Shown here: positions 16,932 through 24,923 of the stretch, piece after piece
Position numbering within the stretch: the first letter of the stretch is position 1
Layout of the letters: every line of letters starts with the position of its first letter
Assembly: GCF_001557535.2 (NCBI RefSeq)
Contig: NZ_CP014310.1
Coordinates: forward strand, 537,077-601,076
Source: Burkholderia sp. PAMC 26561
Lineage (GTDB): Bacteria > Pseudomonadota > Gammaproteobacteria > Burkholderiales > Burkholderiaceae
Direction of reading: 5' to 3'
Length of the DNA: 64,000 nt
Translations under genes and position numbers: made by a program
Notes under the pieces: model-generated
What the model was told of the DNA's origin: nothing
Databases searched by the model: none
What the model saw: the letters and a program-made list of their open reading frames with translations, nothing else

Positions 16932-17546
16932 TTATCGGCCGCGAATCATGGTCAAGAGCGAACGCGGCACGAGCGTGACCATCACTAGGTGCACCACGAT
17001 GAAAGCCGCGATAAGAGACATTGCGCTGAAGTGCACGACGCGCGCAAAGTCGTAGCCGCCGAACAAGTCGCGCAGGACATGAAACTGCACGGATTTCCAG
17101 ATCGCGAGGCCGGACAAAATCAGCACGGTGATGTCGAGCATGACGAACAAATAAGCAAACTTCTGCACCGCGTTGTACTTGCTCGGATCGGCGTGCGACA
17201 GATGCCCTTTCAACGCCTCGCCGAGATCGCGCAATACTGCGAGTGGCGATAGCGGAAAGAACTTCGTCCTGATGCGGCCGGTGGCGATGTTCATGCCAAG
17301 GTAAAAAAGGCCGTTGAAGAACAGCAGCCACATGGCCGCGAAATGCCATTGCAACGCGCCGCCCAACCAGCCGCCCAATGTGATCTTGGTCGGGATCATA
17401 AAGCCTTTGATCACCGGCGAAGCGTCATAAATCCGCCATCCGGACATCAGCATGAGTACGACTGCCAGCGCGTTGAGCCAGTGCGTGAGGCGCACCCAGA
17501 CTGGCTGGATTGTTTGAACGGGGTGAGAAACGGTTGTTGTGCTCAT
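16932..17546 (-). CDS. Cytochrome b561-type membrane subunit
   Basis: From the ATG at 17546 the product is 204 residues with four main helices and haem-ligand histidines in VRLTHWLNAL, LQWHFAAMW, RVVHFSAMS and AFIVVHLVMV. This is the b-type cytochrome/Ni-Fe hydrogenase b-subunit superfamily, which feeds quinol electrons to periplasmic molybdoenzymes. It lies immediately upstream of the MsrP-like gene and is surely its partner. A longer frame from 17609 is open, but a start at MSTTTVSHPVQTI fits homologues better. The upstream sequence has a loosely similar element (GAAACC-N17-CGTT) but not the exact SigF-type motif. Confidence 0.85.
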   Translation of the reverse strand: MSTTTVSHPVQTIQPVWVRLTHWLNALAVVLMLMSGWRIYDASPVIKGFMIPTKITLGGWLGGALQWHFAAMWLLFFNGLFYLGMNIATGRIRTKFFPLSPLAVLRDLGEALKGHLSHADPSKYNAVQKFAYLFVMLDITVLILSGLAIWKSVQFHVLRDLFGGYDFARVVHFSAMSLIAAFIVVHLVMVTLVPRSLLTMIRGR

Positions 17547-17609
17547 ATGAACCTCGTGAACTTCAGTCTTAAGATTCTTTGCTACCCATGCAGCCTGCTT
17601 CACCGCCAT

Positions 17610-18177
17610 TTCGGAGATGGCGCAGTCTGCGCGTGTACAACGAAGCCATCGCGCATTTCGGTTTCACTTCAGGCGGTTGGTCGCCTAAGATTTGCGCACG
17701 GCCATTGACCAATTTGACTCGACCGGTCCAGCGCTGCACCATGCATCAATCATGCAGCGTCGCCTCCTATTTATCGCCGCCTCTGATATCACTCTACAGC
17801 CGTGCCTTACAAGTGCCAACGTGGGCAACCGCATTTTCCGCGCAGAGGCGCTTTCATTTCAGTGTTTCTCCCGCGGTGAAGGGAGTGATGCGCTCGACTG
17901 CGCACGCAATTTCTGCCAACCCGAAAACACTTGGGACGTGCGGGCCATATGCTCGGTCCGTCGGTGCCAACCGCTACTGGCGGTCAGCTCCGGCCGTGTC
18001 AAATCCATGAGCGCTCGAGGGATGGGGCGCGCAGCAGACACTGCACGTGTCGGGCGCTTGCAGCATTCGCCGTCGCTTGAACGCAGGACACGACAGGCCC
18101 GCATTCAATATGAGCAATGATACGCGCATGAGGTCCCTAGATCAGTAGAATATAGGCGCAGTAGCAAGCGAGCATGC
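17610..18177. other. Intergenic, no gene recognised
   Basis: About 570 bases between the divergently placed cytochrome gene and the MXKDX gene. Open frames on both strands give low-complexity Arg/Ser-rich translations with no known domain. I see only promoter-length space for the cytochrome gene at the left end. Confidence 0.5.
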
Positions 18178-18245
18178 TGGGAACGGCCCGACAAGGAGAA
18201 GTCTGGCCGTTCCCACGCGTTCACGCTGCCGCTTGAAGCAGCGTG
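18178..18245 (-). terminator. Two consecutive stem-loops after the MXKDX gene
   Basis: TGGGAACGGCC (18178-18188) pairs perfectly with GGCCGTTCCCA (18205-18215), and CACGCTGC (18222-18229) pairs with GCAGCGTG (18238-18245). Both lie directly beyond the stop codon of the minus-strand MXKDX gene. There is no long T-run, so they may act as an RNA-stabilising 3' end or a weak intrinsic terminator. Confidence 0.6.
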
Positions 18246-18248
18246 CAC

Positions 18249-18497
18249 TTAATTGGCCATTGCGCCCGAAGCGTCGTGAGCCATGCCGTCCTTCATCTTA
18301 TCCTCGTGTTTCATGCCCTTCTTCATTTCGTCTTTCTTCATTGAATCGTGGCTCATGCCATCTTTCGACGTGGAATCCTTGGCCATTGAATCGTGACTCA
18401 TGGCATCGCTGGACATCGCGCTGCTTGCTTGGGCAAATGCCGAACCGCCACACACGAGAAAGCCGGCTGCTACTGCTGCGAGAGCGAATTTTTTCAT
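18249..18497 (-). CDS. Pentapeptide MXKDX-repeat periplasmic protein
   Basis: The 82-residue product has a signal peptide (MKKFALAAVAAGFLVCGGSA, cleaved after FAQA) and a mature part made almost entirely of degenerate five-residue repeats of the form M-x-K/H-D-x (MSHDS, MAKDS, MSHDS, MKKDE, MKDGM). This matches the MXKDX repeat family. The methionine- and histidine-rich, highly charged composition suggests metal (copper) binding or sacrificial methionine oxidation, the latter fitting the MsrP-like enzyme nearby; both are inference. The start at 18497 has GGAG six bases upstream. A perfect SigF-type promoter lies 90 bases upstream and stem-loops follow. Confidence 0.88.
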   Translation of the reverse strand: MKKFALAAVAAGFLVCGGSAFAQASSAMSSDAMSHDSMAKDSTSKDGMSHDSMKKDEMKKGMKHEDKMKDGMAHDASGAMAN

Positions 18498-18586
18498 TTG
18501 GAACTCCATTTAGGTAAAGTGACTACCGGTCAGGCCGGCGGTTTATAAGCTCAAGGCTGTATCGATAATCGCCTTGCAACGATTAT

Positions 18587-18612
18587 TTCGTCGCGAAGGT
18601 CCGGATGGTTAC
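18587..18612 (-). promoter_or_regulatory. Predicted ECF (SigF-type) promoter for MXKDX gene
   Basis: On the minus strand GTAACC (18612-18607), a 16-base spacer and CGAA (18590-18587). It is exact, preceded by GT like several other copies, and leaves a leader of roughly 80 bases before the MXKDX start codon. Confidence 0.85.
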
Positions 18613-18769
18613 ACAGGCACAAAATTATTTTTCAAGGATCCTAGCTTGTATTGTGGGAAAGGAGCAGAGCGTGTCGGTTCGCGGCTCGCAATCGGGCTTG
18701 AGGCGGGGAGGCCACGTATAATTGGAGAATCGGCGGAAGTGCCCTACACCAACGAGCGGCCAGAGGATC

Positions 18770-19015
18770 GACGATGCTAAGGGTAGATCCGGATAGCCGT
18801 TCTGGATCATATAAAAGATCAGCGGGAAGCGACCTGCAAACCGCTGACGCCATGCTTGTCCATGGTGCTTTTCACGAAACCTAAGGCCTTCATTTCTTCG
18901 AGGAAATCAGCCAAATACCATTGTCCAAGGAGCGTTCGTCGAGCAAGCGGAGATTCGGCATATTGGGGGCGTTGGTTTCCAGCTGTTCCTTTCCTCTATG
19001 GCCAAATCTTGATAC
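18770..19015 (-). pseudogene. Relic of an amino-acid ABC transporter binding protein
   Basis: Two minus-strand frames give segments resembling the C-terminus of solute-binding family 3 proteins: NMPNLRLLDERSLDNGIWLI near 18920-18960 and, after a frame change, YLADFLEEMKALGFVKSTMD then KHGVSGLQVA near 18840-18910. No start, signal peptide or ligand-binding core is left. The call rests on general resemblance and is tentative. Confidence 0.35.
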
Positions 19016-19021
19016 CCGCGC

Positions 19022-19819
19022 TTAAGCCGACTCCGCAAAGAAACCCAGATATTGAAACGACTCGGCATTCAGCGAGGTGCAAAACACGCTTGACGCTCCG
19101 ATAGACGTCAGCGTCTCCACCGTCTCCTGACGATTCGACGCCACTTTCCAGTCGGGTACATAGCCAGTTGTATCACCCGTCTCCCGCGCAAGCTTCAGTG
19201 CAGCAACCGACTGCGCGCGCGGCGGCGAATAGATCGTCAACCCTTCGTTGGCGAGCGCTGCGGTATCGATTCCCAGATGCGCGCAGGCAAGCGCCTTCGT
19301 GCCGGTGTCGCCGGCATCGGCCATGCGCGATTTGTCGATGAGAGCCGCCGTCTGCACATCCACTATCCTGTGCGCGCGCATGAGAATCGGCTTGTCCGGC
19401 GCCCACGCTTCCGGCGGACAAGCCTTCTGTTGCGTATTCAATTCAATAAACGGATTCACCTCGGCCGGATAAATACGGCAGACGGTCGGCCGTTCTTCGT
19501 ACACGCCGCAACTCAGATTCGGCAGCAAATGCGGGCAAGCACCTTCGAATGCGGCCGCGATGACAACCACTATGCGAGCCGGCAATGCGCCGCTCGATGC
19601 CACAAACGACCTGCGGCGTTTGTGTTGCGCGAGCAGGTTGTCTTCGGCGGGTTCCTCGTGCCACGGAACCGCTTCGCACAGGAACTGGACGTCGCCACCA
19701 CGTTCAAGCCAGAGCAGCGCCTCGCTGACACTTAGCGGCAGCTTAAGATCGTGACAGCATTTGCCGCACATGGTGCATTCGAAGTTTAGATCCATTTGCG
19801 CTCTGCTTTCGGAAGTCAT
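19022..19819 (-). CDS. YkgJ-family cysteine-cluster protein
   Basis: The 265-residue protein begins with FECTMCGKCCHDLKLPLS, a C-x2-C-x2-CC signature, and has further cysteines in GACPHLLPNLSCGVYEERPTVCR-type context and QKACPPEAW. This is the YkgJ/CxxCxxCC family, which binds zinc or an iron-sulfur cluster; related proteins include FliB-type methylases, but no methylase motif is seen. No signal peptide, so it is probably cytoplasmic. Two starts are possible (19819 and 19795). A perfect SigF-type promoter is centred about 55 bases upstream, which places this poorly studied family in the regulon. Confidence 0.8.
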   Translation of the reverse strand: MTSESRAQMDLNFECTMCGKCCHDLKLPLSVSEALLWLERGGDVQFLCEAVPWHEEPAEDNLLAQHKRRRSFVASSGALPARIVVVIAAAFEGACPHLLPNLSCGVYEERPTVCRIYPAEVNPFIELNTQQKACPPEAWAPDKPILMRAHRIVDVQTAALIDKSRMADAGDTGTKALACAHLGIDTAALANEGLTIYSPPRAQSVAALKLARETGDTTGYVPDWKVASNRQETVETLTSIGASSVFCTSLNAESFQYLGFFAESA

Positions 19820-19873
19820 CTGTAAAATGATTGTCAGGCTGCCCCGTGTCCGTCAAAGGGCGCGACTTACTAG

Positions 19874-19899
19874 TTCGATCAGGCGAGGTCAACGGTTAC
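19874..19899 (-). promoter_or_regulatory. Predicted ECF (SigF-type) promoter for YkgJ gene
   Basis: Minus strand GTAACC (19899-19894), 16 bases, CGAA (19877-19874), followed by CT. It is exact and is arranged back to back with the plus-strand copy at 20009, giving a divergent promoter pair. Confidence 0.85.
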
Positions 19900-20008
19900 A
19901 GCAACGCGAAAAATTTTCGTGCGAACCGACTCCATTCTTTTCAAGGAGCGTTGCACGGGAGCAATTGCGCGGCGCATCAGAGTGATGCCAAATAAATATG
20001 CTGCGACT

Positions 20009-20034
20009 GTAACCAGCTTCACGGACATGACGAA
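20009..20034 (+). promoter_or_regulatory. Predicted ECF (SigF-type) promoter for beta-propeller lipoprotein
   Basis: GTAACC (20009-20014), 16 bases, CGAA (20031-20034), followed by CT. It is exact and on the coding strand, 58 bases before the GTG chosen as start of the lipoprotein gene. Confidence 0.85.
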
Positions 20035-20091
20035 CTAAGGTCAGATCCACCACAGATGCAAATCCAACTGACCAGGTACGGAGGGGTACAC

Positions 20092-21267
20092 GTGTTCAAG
20101 AAACTGACAATGGCGACCGGTGTTGTGACACTCGTCGCCGCGTGCGGCGGCGGTAATGATTCCGCGCCTACCGTGTCGCAGCTTTTCGCACAGACAAACG
20201 ATTCCACGAATGCGGTTGTGCATTTCATCCGCAACGCCGATGGCACATTGGCGAAACAACCGGCCGTGCTCACCGGAGGCAAAGGAACGAACGGCGTCAA
20301 CTATTTCATGGGGAACATCGTGGCGCCCGATGCGTTGACGAGTAACCATAGCGTCATTACCAGCACCGACGGCTCGCAGCTTTTCGTTGCCAACGCCGGC
20401 GACAATACCGTGAGCACATTTTCCATCGACAAGACGTCGGGCACGCTCACGCTTCTCGCCGTATCGCCGACAGGCGGCACCCGACCGACGTCCCTCGCAC
20501 TTGCAAACAATGTGCTTTACGTGACGCATCAGCAAGGCGTGAATGAGCTGGGCGCGTATCGTGTTGGGTCGGATGGCAAACTGACATCCATTGGAACCTA
20601 TCCCGTTGTCCAGCAAGATGCCCTTCCAACTGAAGTCAGCGTCAGCCCCGACGGCAAGTTCGTTGTTGTGAACGGCTTTCTGAAAACACTGACGCCGGTT
20701 CAGCCTGCCAATGCGCTGCTGGCTTATCCAATCAACGCCGACGGAACACTGGGACAGGTGGTGAGTTCAACCTCGGTAGGTGTAGGGCCGTTCGGAGGGA
20801 TTTTTGGTCATGGCGCACAGGCAGGCGTGTACGCGACGACCGACGCCCCGGGCGGCACGGCCAGTTCGTATTCATTCGCAAGCAGCGGCAGCTTTACACC
20901 GCTAAGCGGGCCTGTCGCGGTGACAGGGCAGGCAGCGCCTTGCTGGATTGCAATAACGCCTGACAACAAGTTCGTCTACGTGAGCAGCGGCAGCGGAGCG
21001 GTCTCGTTGTTTTCACTTGACAGCAACGGCAAGCTCTCGTTGGCCAACGCATCGGCGGCGAGCGAACCGGCGGCGTTATCGACTACATCCAGCTTTGCGA
21101 ACGATTCGTGGGTCAGTCCGGACGGCAAGTTTCTTTATCAGGACTTCGCCGGCGACGACAAGATCGTCGCGTATTCCATTGGCGTGAACGGGACACTGAC
21201 CAAGCTTGGTGAGCAACCGGCGAACACCCAATCGAAGATCAGTTTGCAGGGCCTGACCGGCACCTGA
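20092..21267 (+). CDS. Lactonase-fold beta-propeller lipoprotein
   Basis: From the GTG at 20092 the product has 391 residues: a lipoprotein signal peptide with lipobox LVAAC (Cys18) followed by GGGN, then repeated 45-55-residue blades with motifs such as SPDGKFVVVNG, TPDNKFVYVSSG and SPDGKFLYQDFAGDDKIVAY. This is the YncE/6-phosphogluconolactonase-like seven-bladed propeller family. Such proteins sit in the periplasm on the membrane; the ligand is unknown. GGAGGGG eight bases before the GTG favours this start over the ATG at 20056. An exact SigF-type promoter precedes it and a stem-loop follows. Confidence 0.82.
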   Translation: MFKKLTMATGVVTLVAACGGGNDSAPTVSQLFAQTNDSTNAVVHFIRNADGTLAKQPAVLTGGKGTNGVNYFMGNIVAPDALTSNHSVITSTDGSQLFVANAGDNTVSTFSIDKTSGTLTLLAVSPTGGTRPTSLALANNVLYVTHQQGVNELGAYRVGSDGKLTSIGTYPVVQQDALPTEVSVSPDGKFVVVNGFLKTLTPVQPANALLAYPINADGTLGQVVSSTSVGVGPFGGIFGHGAQAGVYATTDAPGGTASSYSFASSGSFTPLSGPVAVTGQAAPCWIAITPDNKFVYVSSGSGAVSLFSLDSNGKLSLANASAASEPAALSTTSSFANDSWVSPDGKFLYQDFAGDDKIVAYSIGVNGTLTKLGEQPANTQSKISLQGLTGT

Positions 21268-21277
21268 GTCATCCTTG

Positions 21278-21306
21278 GCATGGCGGCACGATTCAGGCCG
21301 CCATGC
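21278..21306 (+). terminator. Stem-loop after the beta-propeller gene
   Basis: GCATGGCGGC (21278-21287) and GCCGCCATGC (21297-21306) form a perfect 10-bp stem with a 9-base loop starting 11 bases after the stop codon and followed by ATTT. It is probably an intrinsic terminator, with a short T tract. Confidence 0.65.
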
Positions 21307-21654
21307 ATTTGACGACCACCGTTGCGCGATGCTTGCATCTGCGGCGGGAGCGTCGCCTCAGCCACCGCCTAACGCCCGGATCAAGTTCAACGTTGCTACC
21401 GCCTGCACGCCGGAGTGCTGATTGGGGCAGCAGGCCGCCATCGACACCAGCAGGACGATGCGGCACAATCCGCTCGTCTTGATTCGGCAAAACAATCGGC
21501 CCATGGTCCGGCGCGACTCCGCTCAGCGGCCGGGTCCATGGCGCGAGAAACCAGAAAAACTGCAGTAGTATTGCCGCGACGACCCATGTCCATCCCGGAG
21601 CGGGGGACCGTTGAGACTTGTCGCCGCCCGCCGCATTTCTATCTCAAGCGCGCT

Positions 21655-21680
21655 GTAACCTTATTCCGCGATGAAGCGAA
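21655..21680 (+). promoter_or_regulatory. Predicted autoregulatory ECF promoter overlapping the sigma gene start
   Basis: GTAACC (21655-21660), 16 bases, CGAA (21677-21680). The match is exact, but the ATG usually chosen for the sigma gene (21671) falls inside the spacer. Transcripts from this promoter would start about 21686-21690 and could not include that ATG, so either a second promoter exists or translation starts further downstream. Confidence 0.75.
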
Positions 21681-22243
21681 TAACACAGAACAGTGCCTTG
21701 TCCAGTGTCGAAGAGCGGCTCCGGGCGCTATTCGTACGCGGCCTAGATGGCGACGCGAAAGCATATCGTGCGTTTCTCGAAGACCTCACCAGGCACCTGC
21801 GTGGGTTTTTGCGAAAACGCATCTATTACCTGCAGGATGACATCGAGGATGTCGTGCAGGAGATCCTGCTGGCCGTGCATAACAGCCGCCATACGTATCG
21901 TTCGGACGACCCACTGACGGCGTGGGTGCACGCCATCGCGCGCTACAAGCTGATGGATCTTTTCCGTGCGCGGTCGCGGCGTGAAGCACTGAACGACCCG
22001 CTGGACGAGAAACTCGATATTTTTGCGACTTCGGATGAAGAGCCCGCCGACGCCAAGCGTGATATTGGCAAGCTGCTCAAGCAATTACCCGACCGTCATC
22101 GGTTGCCGATTGTGCACGTGAAGCTGCAGGGACTCTCCGTGACGGAGGCGGCCGAGCTGACAGGCATGTCTGAATCGGCTGTCAAAGTTGGCATCCACCG
22201 TGGACTGAAAGCGCTCGCAGCAAAGGTCAGAGGCACCGCATGA
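21671..22243 (+). CDS. ECF sigma factor, SigF-like
   Basis: The protein (190 residues from ATG 21671) has sigma region 2 at about residues 35-105 ([20 protein letters not shown], then [20 protein letters not shown]) and region 4 at about 135-185 ([20 protein letters not shown], then [21 protein letters not shown]). Its stop overlaps the start of an NrsF-type anti-sigma gene (ATGA), the arrangement of Caulobacter SigF-NrsF. It presumably recognises the GTAACC-N16-CGAA motif, a copy of which overlaps its own start. That copy suggests the real start is downstream, for example TTG at 21698 (codon 10), still before region 2. Confidence 0.9.
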   Translation: MKRITQNSALSSVEERLRALFVRGLDGDAKAYRAFLEDLTRHLRGFLRKRIYYLQDDIEDVVQEILLAVHNSRHTYRSDDPLTAWVHAIARYKLMDLFRARSRREALNDPLDEKLDIFATSDEEPADAKRDIGKLLKQLPDRHRLPIVHVKLQGLSVTEAAELTGMSESAVKVGIHRGLKALAAKVRGTA

Positions 22244-22881
22244 AAACAGAGGACCTTATTTCGCTTCTCTCAACGGGCGTCGCGCCCGTTGACACCGGCA
22301 TGTCTCGCCGCCGCTTCGCACGCGCGCTGCTGCTTGGCGGCATTGGCGCATTCGTGCTGATGCTGTCCGTCTATGGCCTGCGTCCGGACCTCTCCGCGGT
22401 ATTGCGCACGCCGCTGTTCTGGGCGCGCTTTGCGTTTCCCGCGACGCTGGCGGCGAGCGCCCTTTTCCTCGCCGCCCGGCTATCGCGGCCGGGTACGACG
22501 GTCGGCGCATTCTGGGCAATACCCGCCGTACCCATTCTCGTGGTATGGAGCGCGGCGGTAGCGGTCTTGTGTCTCGCCTCGCCCGAAGCCCGCGTCCCGC
22601 TCGTGATTGGCCACACATGGCGCTCCTGCCCGTTCAATATCGTGCTGCTGTCCGTGCCGGCGTTTGTTGCCGTGTTCTGGGCCATTCGCGGACTTGCGCC
22701 AACCCGCCTGCGCCTCGCGGGCGCTGCTGGCGGCATGCTTGCCGGGACCATGGCTACCATGGCGTACTGCCTGCATTGTCCAGAGATGAGTGTCGCATTC
22801 TGGGCCATCTGGTACCTGCTCGGCATGGCGCTCGCCACGTTGATCGGTGCGGCGCTTGGCCCCCGTTTCTTGCGATGGTAG
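22240..22881 (+). CDS. nrsF: NrsF-type membrane anti-sigma factor (DUF1109), copy 1
   Basis: The 213-residue product has a short cytoplasmic N-terminus ([18 protein letters not shown]) and six predicted helices, the NrsF/DUF1109 pattern. Conserved cysteine positions appear in [10 protein letters not shown] and in [15 protein letters not shown], which has a C-x2-C. NrsF proteins hold the ECF sigma factor at the membrane and release it when cysteines sense chromate, cadmium, copper or oxidants (established for Caulobacter). Start overlaps the sigma gene stop, so production is coupled. Confidence 0.9.
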   Translation: MKTEDLISLLSTGVAPVDTGMSRRRFARALLLGGIGAFVLMLSVYGLRPDLSAVLRTPLFWARFAFPATLAASALFLAARLSRPGTTVGAFWAIPAVPILVVWSAAVAVLCLASPEARVPLVIGHTWRSCPFNIVLLSVPAFVAVFWAIRGLAPTRLRLAGAAGGMLAGTMATMAYCLHCPEMSVAFWAIWYLLGMALATLIGAALGPRFLRW

Positions 22882-22917
22882 TACGCGTCATTCCTTCATA
22901 AAAATTCGCACACGCGC

Positions 22918-22943
22918 GTAACCCTCGCGCTGGCGGAACCGAA
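22918..22943 (+). promoter_or_regulatory. Predicted ECF (SigF-type) promoter for second nrsF
   Basis: GTAACC (22918-22923), 16 bases, CGAA (22940-22943), followed by TA. It is exact. It sits in the 136-base gap between the two nrsF genes and would give the second copy its own sigma-dependent transcript 75 bases before its start codon. Confidence 0.85.
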
Positions 22944-23017
22944 TAGAAATCATGCGCACAGCGCGTGACGTCGCCTTCGATCAGGCGGCGCTATCAGTTT
23001 CCATCAGTGGAGTGGCC

Positions 23018-23659
23018 ATGAAAACCCGCGAGTTCGTGTCGATGCTTGCCACCGGCATCTTCCCGACCCCTCCCCATGTTGTCGCGCTGCGCTTTTCGGC
23101 AGCACTTTTCCTCGGACTGACCGGGGCCGCCTGCATGGTCGTAGCCCTTTATGGCGTTCGCGGCGACATGCCGCAAATGCTCGTCACGCCGCTTTTCTGG
23201 ATCAAGGTCGCGTTCCCACTTGCGGTTGTGGGCGCTTCGCTTTCGATCGTGATGCGTGTCTCCCGACCTGGTGCCGACGCTACGATGGCTTGGATCGCAC
23301 TCGCCATTCCGCTCGCGCTGGTCTGGGCGGTGGCGCTGGTCGTGATCGTCGCGGCACCTGCGACGCTGCGTCTCCAGCTTGTGCTCGGCAACACGTGGCA
23401 GGTCTGCACGATGAACATCGCGGTCTTGTCGGTGCCGACGTTTATTGCCGTCTTCTGGGCCATGAAGGGGCTTGCCCCCACGCAGCCGGTCATCGCCGGA
23501 GCGGCTGCCGGGTTGCTGAGCGGCGCGCAGGCAGTGCTGGTCTACATGCTGTATTGCGTGGAGATGACCGTGCCGTTCTGGGGCGTCTGGTACGTGCTTG
23601 GCATGCTGGTGCCGACCGTTGTTGGCGCCGTTCTGGGGCCGCGCCTGCTGCGCTGGTAG
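23018..23659 (+). CDS. NrsF-type membrane anti-sigma factor (DUF1109), copy 2
   Basis: The 213-residue paralogue of the preceding gene starts MKTREFVSMLATGIFPTPPH and ends GPRLLRW. It has the same six-helix layout and the conserved Cys in NTWQVCTMNI and LYCVEMTVPFWG, but lacks the C-x2-C of copy 1 because the first cysteine position holds Leu-Tyr. The ATG at 23018 has GGAG seven bases upstream; a longer frame from 22952 is less likely. No second sigma gene accompanies it, so it probably acts on the same sigma factor, with a separate promoter giving stronger negative feedback. That role is inference. Confidence 0.88.
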   Translation: MKTREFVSMLATGIFPTPPHVVALRFSAALFLGLTGAACMVVALYGVRGDMPQMLVTPLFWIKVAFPLAVVGASLSIVMRVSRPGADATMAWIALAIPLALVWAVALVVIVAAPATLRLQLVLGNTWQVCTMNIAVLSVPTFIAVFWAMKGLAPTQPVIAGAAAGLLSGAQAVLVYMLYCVEMTVPFWGVWYVLGMLVPTVVGAVLGPRLLRW

Positions 23660-23679
23660 ATTGCGGCATGTGACGGACT

Positions 23680-24200
23680 AACGTCCAGGTGCCCCTGATC
23701 TAGCCGTTCGAGTTGATCGACCCGCACTGGCGGCACGACCCATGCAAAGCAAAGTCCTAGGATTGCATAAGCAGCCGCAAGCCCGAGCCCTACGTGAATG
23801 GATTCCAACAGTGCGCCGCGCGCCGAACTCATCATGGCGTCGCCCGCGTGGCCGTCCACGATCAAACGGCCGATCAACGTGGCTTTGCTCCACGTGACCA
23901 ACTAGCAGTTCGGGACTCGCGAATGACTTGAACCATTGTGTCGCCTGATAGGAATCGAGCGAACGATGCACGCCGCTTGCATAGAGACGGTTGCAGCGCG
24001 CTGGTCATCGCGGAGCCGAACATGCACAGGGATTGAAGCAGCGCGGTCGCGGAGTCATGGTGATCGTGTTCGACAAGTTGCATCGAGACAACCAGACCCC
24101 GTCCGATGAATCCCATTCACGCCATTCAGACCGAATGCGGCACGGTCTCCGTGATCGCCACGACACTCACCGCGCGCGCGTGAAAAGTCCGAAGTAGGAC
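23680..24200 (-). pseudogene. Possible MFS-type efflux relic
   Basis: Minus-strand fragments in two frames, GFIGRGLVVSMQLVEHDHHD with SATALLQSLCMFGSAMTSAL (24116-24010) and SARGALLESIHVGLGLAAAY with ILGLCFAWVVPPVR (23820-23720), resemble the last helices and C-terminus of DHA-type exporters. Frame changes separate them. The resemblance is weak and the call tentative. Confidence 0.35.
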
Positions 24201-24341
24201 GTACATCAATACATCACTTCGTTTGTTGTTGGAAGCCGTTAAAAAACTTAGATGCTTTCTGCCAGGGCTACGTAACACGTCGTTGTCCAACCCACGGAAA
24301 TTGTCGCCGAGCAAGTTCGTCGAATTCTTGATTCAACACCG

Positions 24342-24923
24342 CTATGTGCACTTGCACGACGCTGTATGCTCCCATTCGACTCCAGCGCATATGCTAGTTT
24401 TTAGCATCAGAAAGCAGGCACGCGCTAGTTTGTGCGCGACCGCTTTGGTCGCGACGTTTGCATTCCGTTTGGCCTTCTTACACTGGTAAAACTTGCGCGC
24501 CAACTCGCAAAATCGGAGCGCGAAATTGGATGCCTCAATGTACGCCCACGCCAGATAGCGGTTGCCATTCTTGGTGTTGCCTTCGCCTTTTTTCTTGCCG
24601 TTCGAGAGGTGGGTACTGCTGACACAGCCGCAATAGGAGGCATAGTTCCCGATGTCGGCAAAGCGTCCGACATCGCCCGTCTCCAGCAGGATGACGGTGG
24701 CCAGCGTTGAGCCGATGCCGGGCACGGTGCGAATCTCTTCAGGTCCGAGCGTTTCAGGCGAGCGCCGGAAGTGCCCGGCAAAACTCGAAACCTGCTGCAG
24801 ATAAATTTCTATGTGTTCTCGGCAAGATTGCGGATCTGCATGTCGTGCAACATGCGTTGGCGGAGCGGTGTCATGATGAAACTCCTGGGAAGAGTAACGG
24901 AACGCCCTGTCGGTCACATCCAT
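24342..24923 (-). pseudogene. IS110-family transposase, C-terminal fragment
   Basis: The minus strand encodes the C-terminal transposase_20 region of IS110/IS1111 enzymes: IRTVPGIGSTLATVILLETG, DVGRFADIGNYASYCGCVSS, GNRYLAWAYIEASNFALR and a basic tail KKAKRNANVATKAVAHKLAR. The N-terminal DEDD nuclease domain is absent and the first 30 codons here are out of frame with the rest of the protein. It is an immobile scar. Confidence 0.8.

Noticed and set aside
17640..17680. GAAACC-N17-CGTT in front of the cytochrome b/MsrP-like genes
   Set aside because: It differs from the motif at two places and in spacing. I do not count these genes as proven members of the regulon.
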